From an uncultured Erysipelotrichaceae bacterium (GTDB taxonomy: Bacteria; Bacillota_I; Bacilli_A; Erysipelotrichales; Erysipelotrichaceae): 6,648 bases of DNA. The stretch's first letter is position 1; each line of letters begins with the position of its first letter. The translations under genes and the position numbers were made by a program. The notes under the pieces are model-generated. The model saw only the letters and a list, made by a program, of their open reading frames with translations, was not told the DNA's origin and made no database searches. Positions 1 through 6,648 of this stretch are shown here, in pieces. The stretch is from the NCBI GenBank assembly GCA_900314345.1, contig OMUX01000109.1, positions 1-6,648 on the forward strand, given 5' to 3'.

Positions 1-1
1 C

Positions 2-1250
<1,249 letters not shown>

Positions 1251-1262
1251 GCACGACATTTC

Positions 1263-1283
1263 GGGAATACTGTCTTGATTCCC
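1263..1283 (+). repeat. Inverted repeat after pyrD (weak terminator candidate)
   Basis: GGGAAT (1263-1268) and ATTCCC (1278-1283) are perfect complements around a 9-base loop, starting 13 bases after the pyrD stop. A second imperfect hairpin follows: GCCTTTT (1292-1298) with GGAAGGC (1306-1312), including two G-U pairs. Neither has a run of T after it, so intrinsic termination would be weak. pyrD transcription may read through into apt or end by another mechanism. Confidence 0.35.
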
Positions 1284-1294
1284 TCCCGTAAGCC

Positions 1295-1323
1295 TTTTCA
1301 ATCGGGGAAGGCGTTAGTATAAT
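1295..1323 (+). promoter_or_regulatory. Probable sigma-A promoter of apt
   Basis: A perfect -10 box TATAAT (1318-1323) lies 17 bases downstream of TTTTCA (1295-1300), which matches four of six positions of the -35 consensus. The transcript would start near 1330, giving a leader of about 27 bases before the apt ATG. The -35 box overlaps the left arm of the second weak inverted repeat (1292-1312), which might affect access, but no known operator motif is recognised. Confidence 0.65.
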
Positions 1324-1356
1324 GGATTTCGTTCTTGAAAAGGAGATTGCATAACT

Positions 1357-1884
1357 ATGGCTCTGAACTTAACAGATTACATTGCATCCATTCCTGACTA
1401 TCCGACCAAAGGCATTCTGTTCCGTGATGTCACACCGTTAGTCGATGACGGCGAGGCTTATGCCGAAGCCATCAAGCAGCTGGCTGACTATGCGGAAAGC
1501 GTCCATGCGGACCTGATTGCCGGTCCGGAATCCCGTGGTTTCATCTTCGGCTGCCCTGTCGCAGTCAAGCTGGGTGTCGGCTTCGCTCCGGTCAGAAAGC
1601 CGGGCAAGCTTCCGCGTGAGACCGTATCCTGCAAGTATGATCTGGAATATGGTTCCAATGAGCTTTTCATGCATAAGGATGCCGTCAAGCCCGGACAGCG
1701 CGTCGTCATCATCGATGACCTGCTGGCAACCGGCGGCACAGCCAAGGCAACAGCCAACATGGTTGAGCAGCTTGGCGGTGTTGTGGCAGGCTTTGCCTTC
1801 GTCATTGAACTGACGGGTCTTCCGGGAAGAGAAGCACTTAAGGGCTATGACGTCAAGGCACTCATGGAACTGAGCGACCACTGA
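1357..1884 (+). CDS. apt: Adenine phosphoribosyltransferase
   Basis: This enzyme salvages adenine: adenine + PRPP gives AMP + pyrophosphate, in the cytoplasm. The 175-residue length is typical of bacterial Apt (about 170-180). Motifs seen: the N-terminal [17 protein letters not shown] (residues 12-28), characteristic of Apt and absent from hypoxanthine or xanthine transferases; [11 protein letters not shown] (55-65); [11 protein letters not shown] (79-89), the flexible loop over the active site; and the PRPP-binding signature [13 protein letters not shown] (116-128) with the acidic pair Asp120-Asp121. The ATG at 1357 has AGGAG at 1341-1345, a spacing of 11 bases. It has its own promoter (TATAAT at 1318) and a strong terminator at 1912-1942, so it is probably a single-gene unit. 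apt directly before rel is a common Bacillota order. Nothing unusual is visible in the protein. Confidence 0.97.
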   Translation: MALNLTDYIASIPDYPTKGILFRDVTPLVDDGEAYAEAIKQLADYAESVHADLIAGPESRGFIFGCPVAVKLGVGFAPVRKPGKLPRETVSCKYDLEYGSNELFMHKDAVKPGQRVVIIDDLLATGGTAKATANMVEQLGGVVAGFAFVIELTGLPGREALKGYDVKALMELSDH

Positions 1885-1911
1885 GTTCAGCAATTCGTCA
1901 TTGTGTACAAG

Positions 1912-1942
1912 AGAAGCCGGGGTATTCATTTTCCGGCTTTTT
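1912..1942 (+). terminator. Intrinsic terminator after apt
   Basis: AAGCCGG (1914-1920) pairs perfectly with CCGGCTT (1933-1939), and two G-U pairs can extend the stem into the 12-base loop. The 3' arm runs into five T residues (1938-1942). It begins about 30 bases after the apt stop. This is a classic Rho-independent terminator separating apt from rel. Confidence 0.85.
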
Positions 1943-1943
1943 G

Positions 1944-1949
1944 TATTAT
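1944..1949 (+). promoter_or_regulatory. Possible -10 box for rel, directly after the apt terminator
   Basis: TATTAT at 1944-1949 (five of six matches to TATAAT) follows immediately after the terminator T-run and would give a leader of about 27 bases before the rel ATG at 1983. No convincing -35 box lies 16-18 bases upstream; that region is the terminator loop. Because apt ends in a strong terminator, rel needs its own promoter or read-through, which is the main reason for listing this weak site. Confidence 0.28.
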
Positions 1950-1982
1950 CATAGGGAAAACAAAAAAGGGGAGGCGAGGCGC

Positions 1983-4190
1983 ATGTCGGAGGTCAAGAGT
2001 GCAACAGATGAAGATGTGATGAACAATGCGAAACAGTACATCACAAAATCCGAGAGCCTTGCCATCATAGCCCATGCAAGGGACTATGCGGCTGCCCATC
2101 ATGCCGGACAGAAACGCAAGAGCGGCGAGCCCTACATGGTGCACCTCACCAATGTCGCATACATCCTGACCACGCTCCACGTCGGCCCGAGAACCATCGC
2201 TGCCGGCTATCTTCATGATGTCATTGAGGATACCGGTGTCACAAAGGAAGAGCTCGCTGCAGAGTTTGATCCGGAGATCGCCGAGCTGGTGGAAGCCGTC
2301 ACCAAGGTCGGCACCCTGAAGTACAAAGGCAAGAACGATCCGGAATACCAGGCGGAGAACCACCGCAAGATCTTCATTGCCATGGCCCATGATGTCCGCG
2401 TCATCCTCATCAAGCTGGCGGATCGTCTCCATAACATGCGTACGCTGAAGTACCAGCCTGCGGAGGCACAGCAGCGTATTTCCGCAGAGACCCTGGATGT
2501 CTATGCCCCCATTGCTCACCGTTTAGGTATCAGTTCCATCAAGAATGAACTGGAGGATCTTGCCTTCTACTATCTTGACCGTGAGGAATACTACCGCATC
2601 GCCCACCTGGTCGAAACAAAGAAGACCGAGCGTGATGCCAGCATCCAGAAGATGATCAGCGAGATTTCCGAGATGCTCACGGAGCACAACATCCAGTTCC
2701 GCATCTTCGGCAGATCCAAGCATCTCTACTCCATCTACCATAAGATGGTAGTGCGTCATAAGCGCTTTGATGAGATCCTCGACCTGCTTGCCATCCGCAT
2801 CGTCACAAAGAGCGAACTCAACTGCTATGAGATCCTTGGCTATATCCATGCCAAGTACAAGCCGATCCCGGGAAGACTCAAGGATTATATTGCCGTGCCG
2901 AAGCAGAACATGTACCAGTCCCTGCATACGACGATCATCGGTGATGAAGGAAAGATCTTCGAGGTACAGATCCGTACCGAGGAGATGGATGAAATCGCCG
3001 AGCGAGGCGTTGCGGCACACTGGCGCTACAAGGAAGGCACAAAGTACGACCCCCGCACGGAACAGAAGGAGATTGAAGACAAGCTCTCCTGGTTCCGTGA
3101 TTTCGCACGCAATTCCGTGGAGGATGAAAACCAGACAGCCAGTGAATACATGGCAACCCTGCAGAAGGATGTCTTCGATGCCGAGGTGTTTGTCATGACC
3201 CCGAAGGGAAGGGTCATCGACCTGCCCCAGGGTGCCACCCCGATTGACTTTGCCTACCGCATCCATACGGATGTCGGCCATACAACCGTCGGTGCCATTG
3301 TCAATGATGCGATGGTCCCTTTGAACACGGAGCTTCATACCGGCGATGTGGTGCAGATCAAGACACTCAAGGGCACCGGACCGAGTGAAGACTGGCTGAA
3401 ATTCGTCAAGACCAACCAGGCCAGAAACAAGATCCGTGCCTACTTTGCAAAGAAGGAAACTGAGAAACGTCAGCAGCTGACGGAACAAGGTGAGAAGATC
3501 CTTTCCGATGAACTGAAGAAGCGTGGCTTTGATCCGAAGGAATACATGCAGAAAAAGAAGATCGAGGACATCCTGAGCCAGTTCTCGGTCACCACCTATA
3601 CCGACTTCATGTACAACATCGCAACCAAGATCATCATCCCGGTGAATGCGGTTGAAAAGCTGACAAACCAGAAGCGTCCGATCAACCAGGAGGAAACGGT
3701 TGAAAAGCTTCTGGCCAAGGAAGCACCGAAGAAGAAGGTCATGACCAAGACCGGCATCGTGATCCCTGGTATTGAGACCATGAAGATCACGCTTGCCCAG
3801 TGCTGTCACCCGGTATACGGCGATGAGATCATCGGCTATGTGACAAAGGGTGCCGGTGTCAAGGTACACCGTGCAGACTGTCCCAATGTGAAGGGACAGG
3901 ACGCAAGACTGATCAATGTTGCCTGGGAGGATGAAGATGCAGAGCGCATGTATGACAGCGAACTCATCATCATTGCCCATGACCGCAGCTTCCTTCTGAC
4001 CGACTGTGTGACGGCAGTGTCCCAGACCAGGGCACCGATGATCAAGGTGACCGCTGATGTCAACCGCGAGAAGCTGTTATCCACGATCCGCATGACCATC
4101 CAGGTCAAGGATGTGGATCAGCTGACCAATGTCATGGCCAACATCCGCAAGGTGGAGTCTGTCATCTCGTGTGAAAGGGCAGCGCATTAA
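1983..4190 (+). CDS. rel: Bifunctional (p)ppGpp synthetase/hydrolase (Rel, RelA/SpoT family)
   Basis: Rel makes (p)ppGpp from ATP and GDP/GTP when starved ribosomes hold uncharged tRNA, and hydrolyses it otherwise. The 735-residue length fits long RSH proteins. Domains in order: HD hydrolase (about 30-190) with R45, H54, H78-D79, E82-D83 (LHDVIEDT) and D147...N151 (LADRLHNMR), so hydrolase residues are intact; synthetase (about 210-350) with GRSKHLYSIYHKM, RFDEILDLLAIR, PKQNMYQSLHTT and EVQIRT (catalytic Glu at 327); TGS (about 401-461); helical linker; zinc-finger/RIS with CC at 607-608, H609 and C633; C-terminal ACT (about 660-735). Intact HD plus synthetase indicates a bifunctional enzyme, not an E. 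coli-type RelA. The ATG at 1983 is chosen because AGGGGAGG (1967-1974) lies eight bases before it. The frame stays open upstream to a TTG at 1941, but that lies in the apt terminator T-run. Leu55 replaces the usual Pro after the HD-domain His. No clear terminator follows. Confidence 0.96.
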   Translation: MSEVKSATDEDVMNNAKQYITKSESLAIIAHARDYAAAHHAGQKRKSGEPYMVHLTNVAYILTTLHVGPRTIAAGYLHDVIEDTGVTKEELAAEFDPEIAELVEAVTKVGTLKYKGKNDPEYQAENHRKIFIAMAHDVRVILIKLADRLHNMRTLKYQPAEAQQRISAETLDVYAPIAHRLGISSIKNELEDLAFYYLDREEYYRIAHLVETKKTERDASIQKMISEISEMLTEHNIQFRIFGRSKHLYSIYHKMVVRHKRFDEILDLLAIRIVTKSELNCYEILGYIHAKYKPIPGRLKDYIAVPKQNMYQSLHTTIIGDEGKIFEVQIRTEEMDEIAERGVAAHWRYKEGTKYDPRTEQKEIEDKLSWFRDFARNSVEDENQTASEYMATLQKDVFDAEVFVMTPKGRVIDLPQGATPIDFAYRIHTDVGHTTVGAIVNDAMVPLNTELHTGDVVQIKTLKGTGPSEDWLKFVKTNQARNKIRAYFAKKETEKRQQLTEQGEKILSDELKKRGFDPKEYMQKKKIEDILSQFSVTTYTDFMYNIATKIIIPVNAVEKLTNQKRPINQEETVEKLLAKEAPKKKVMTKTGIVIPGIETMKITLAQCCHPVYGDEIIGYVTKGAGVKVHRADCPNVKGQDARLINVAWEDEDAERMYDSELIIIAHDRSFLLTDCVTAVSQTRAPMIKVTADVNREKLLSTIRMTIQVKDVDQLTNVMANIRKVESVISCERAAH

Positions 4191-4193
4191 ACC

Positions 4194-4222
4194 TTGAATC
4201 AGCCGGAAGCCGATTGTATAAT
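4194..4222 (+). promoter_or_regulatory. Sigma-A promoter of the hisS-aspS operon
   Basis: TTGAAT (4194-4199, four of six -35 matches) and a perfect TATAAT (4217-4222) are separated by exactly 17 bases, starting four bases after the rel stop. Transcription would begin near 4229, just before stem I of the T-box leader, which fits well. The -10 box lies in the centre of a dyad: GCCGAT (4209-4214) and ATCGGC (4223-4228) are perfect complements. Confidence 0.75.
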
Positions 4223-4228
4223 ATCGGC

Positions 4229-4450
4229 GTTCAAAGAAGGAGAAATCCTGCAGGACATGCGGAAAAGAGACGCTGTGCATGGTGAAAGCAGCGGTGTGGC
4301 ATGCAGGAAAAGACACTCTGGAGAATGCCTTCTGAAACAGCAGTAGGAAGACCGCGCTTCAGCGTTATGAAGAAAGCGCATGCCAGGATCCTGGCATGAA
4401 CTGAGGTGGTACCGCGCATACAGCGTCCTTGGAATGACAGGGACGCTTTT
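4229..4450 (+). promoter_or_regulatory. T-box riboswitch leader of hisS-aspS (Asp-type specifier GAC, overlapping His CAC)
   Basis: The leader RNA binds uncharged tRNA and then antiterminates. The T-box core is at 4403-4416 (GAGGTGGTACCGCG; consensus AGGGUGGNACCGCG). The antiterminator can form as GAGG (4403-4406) with CCTT (4427-4430) and GCG (4414-4416) with CGT (4424-4426), leaving the seven-base bulge 4407-4413 whose UGGU (4407-4410) pairs with the tRNA 3' end. Stem I: GGAG (4239-4242) with CTCT (4316-4319) below the specifier loop; CCTGCA (4247-4252) with TGCAGG (4302-4307) above it; CGCTG (4271-4275) with CAGCG (4289-4293) closing a distal loop containing GGTGAAAG. The specifier loop reads AAAAGACA, the same arrangement as in the glyQS leader (specifier followed by A), so the specifier is GAC, Asp. 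CAC (4314-4316) overlaps it. A perfect 20-base palindrome (4379-4398) forms the hairpin preceding the T-box. Type assignment is firm; exact start and stem I detail are inferred. Confidence 0.93.
4422..4450 (+). terminator. T-box attenuator terminator before hisS
   Basis: AGCGTCCTTG (4422-4431) pairs with CAGGGACGCT (4438-4447), 10 pairs including one G-U, around a six-base loop, followed by TTTT (4447-4450) and ATAT. Its 5' arm contains the bases that pair with the T-box core in the antiterminator, so the two structures are mutually exclusive. It would also stop read-through from rel when tRNA is charged. Confidence 0.88.
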
Positions 4451-4478
4451 ATATGTTCGCAAGGAAAGGAAACAGCAC

Positions 4479-5743
4479 ATGAACTACCAGACACCAAGAG
4501 GAACCTACGACATCCTCCCCGAAGAGATCGGAAAATGGCATGAGCTTGAGGATGTGATCCGACAGATCTGCCGCCGCTACCGTTACCGTGAGATCCGTAC
4601 GCCGTACTTTGAGAATACCAATGTCTTTGCAAGGCAGAATGACAGCTCCGACATGGTCAACAAGGAGATGTACAGCTTTGCAAGCGGAGATGATTCCTAC
4701 ACCCTGAGACCGGAAGGAACGGCCGGTGTGATCCGTGCCTTTGATCAGCACAAGCTCTATGCAAACGAACTTCCGGGAAAGTTCTACTACATGGGCGCCA
4801 TGTTCCGTCATGAACGTCCCCAGAAGGGAAGACAGCGTCAGTTCACCCAGTTCGGTGTGGAGAACATCGGCCTCAAGTCCCCGGAGATCGATGCTGAGAC
4901 CATTGCCCTGGGCATTGATATCGTCAAGGCCATGGGCATCAACTCCGTCAAGGTATGCATCAACACCCTGGGCGATGATGAAAGCCGTGCGGCTTACCGC
5001 AAGGCACTGAAGGACTACTTCACACCGCACATTGATGAACTCTGCAGCGACTGCCACAGAAGACTTGAGCAGAACCCGCTGCGCATCCTTGACTGCAAGG
5101 TCGATGCGGACAGCGAGATCCTGAAGAATGCACCGCGTCTTTCCGATTACCTGAATGAAGAAAGCCGTGACTACTTCAAGAGGGTGCTCAAGGCACTGGA
5201 TGACCTGGGCATTGCCTATGAGATCGATGACCGTCTTGTCAGAGGCCTGGACTACTATACACACACGGTATTCGAAGTGAAATCCGTCAGACCCGATGCC
5301 GGTGCACAGTCCACGATCTTTGCGGGCGGAAGATATGACCACCTGGTGGAGTACTTCGGCGGACCTGAGATGTCCGGCATGGGCTTTGCCATCGGTCTGG
5401 AACGTCTTCTTTCCCTGGCCGAGGATGAAGGACATGTCTTTGCGGAAAGCAATGACGCCGATGTTTATGTCATCTCCCTGGGCAATGTAACAGACAAGGC
5501 ACTGAAGCTTGCCGAAGAACTCAGAGCCTCCGGTCTTGCGGTGGAAGTCAACCTCACCCAGAGAAGCCTCAAGGCACAGTTCAAGAGCGCCGACCGCTGC
5601 AATGCAAAGTACATTGCAATCCTTGGCGAGGATGAAGCGGCAAACGGCACCGTGAATCTCAAGAAGGCCGGCGAGAAGGAACAGAAGACACTGAAGCAGG
5701 AAGAACTTCCTGCAATGATCAAGGAAATGGAAGGAAGAAACTT

Positions 5744-5747
<4 letters not shown>
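4479..5747 (+). CDS. hisS: Histidyl-tRNA synthetase
   Basis: This class II synthetase charges tRNA-His in the cytoplasm. The 422-residue length is usual for bacterial HisRS. Motifs: N-terminal TPRGTYDILP (5-14); TLRPEGTAG (75-83); motif 2, FRHERPQKGRQRQFTQFGVE (109-128), with Arg110; an insertion region with CSDCHRRLEQNPLRILDCK (189-207); the HisRS-specific LVRGLDYYT (253-261) with Arg255, and AGGRYDHLV (282-290); motif 3, GFAIGLERLL (302-311); then the C-terminal anticodon-binding domain (about 325-420). The HisA and HisB signatures exclude HisZ, which lacks this C-terminal domain and usually degrades them. The ATG at 4479 is preceded by AAGGAAAGG (4461-4469), spacing nine. The frame stays open upstream to an ATG at 4380, but that lies inside the T-box palindrome, so it is not the start. 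Expression is controlled by the T-box; aspS overlaps the 3' end. Confidence 0.97.

Positions 5748-6648
<901 letters not shown>

Noticed and set aside
1324..1340. Possible PurR box in the apt leader (ATTTCGTTCTT)
   Set aside because: The PurR box core is CGAAC or its complement GTTCG. This sequence has CGTTC/GAACG, so it does not match.
1901..1910. Small dyad TTGTGTACAA after apt
   Set aside because: Only four-base arms with an asymmetric centre; expected by chance, with no other support.
1941..1982. Upstream TTG start for Rel at 1941
   Set aside because: It falls in the T-run of the apt terminator. The ATG at 1983 has a near-perfect ribosome binding site eight bases upstream.
2886..2940. 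NMYQSLHTT in Rel in place of the NGYQS form known from E. coli
   Set aside because: Met at this position is also found in Bacillus-type Rel, so it is a normal Bacillota variant, and the Tyr and His that contact the substrate are present.
2523..3980. Long antisense open frame (485 codons) opposite rel
   Set aside because: The + strand frame has complete, ordered Rel domains. The antisense translation has no recognisable motif, no ribosome binding site was seen, and its length is explained by rel codon bias.
4380..4478. N-terminal extension of HisRS by 33 residues from the ATG at 4380
   Set aside because: This stretch is the T-box core and attenuator. The ATG lies inside a palindrome with no ribosome binding site, whereas the ATG at 4479 has one and gives the family N-terminus.
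4449..5435. Antisense open frame (328 codons) opposite hisS
   Set aside because: It is a mirror of the well-identified HisRS coding frame, and it crosses the T-box terminator and hisS start.

Overview
The window is a gene-dense chromosomal stretch with all genes on the + strand. It suggests a Bacillota (Firmicutes) genome of intermediate GC. The reasons are a class 1B PyrK/PyrD dihydroorotate dehydrogenase pair, the apt-rel gene order, a hisS-aspS operon behind a T-box leader, strong AGGAGG-like ribosome binding sites and TATAAT promoters. A lineage such as Erysipelotrichia is possible, but this is only an impression from protein style and cannot be settled from the window.

Layout. Positions 2-340 hold the 3' part of pyrK, with pyrD following after one base (342-1250): the end of a pyrimidine biosynthesis operon. 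The 106-bp gap to apt holds two weak inverted repeats and a good promoter (TTTTCA-N17-TATAAT). apt (1357-1884) ends in a clear intrinsic terminator. The bifunctional (p)ppGpp synthetase/hydrolase gene rel (1983-4190) follows. The 288-bp gap between rel and hisS contains a promoter (TTGAAT-N17-TATAAT) and a T-box riboswitch with its attenuator terminator. hisS (4479-5747) and aspS (5744 to beyond the window end) overlap by four bases and form one regulated operon.

How the parts fit. All the genes are housekeeping: de novo pyrimidine synthesis, adenine salvage, the stringent response and two aminoacyl-tRNA synthetases. Rel senses uncharged tRNA on ribosomes, and the neighbouring T-box senses uncharged tRNA directly in the nascent mRNA, so two amino-acid-starvation sensors lie side by side. 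No mobile element, CRISPR array or novel multi-gene system was seen. The most interesting point is the T-box specifier: the sequence GACAC (4312-4316) contains an Asp codon (GAC) and a His codon (CAC) overlapping by one base, upstream of exactly hisS and aspS. The loop geometry and the UGGU discriminator-pairing bases favour tRNA-Asp as the main effector.
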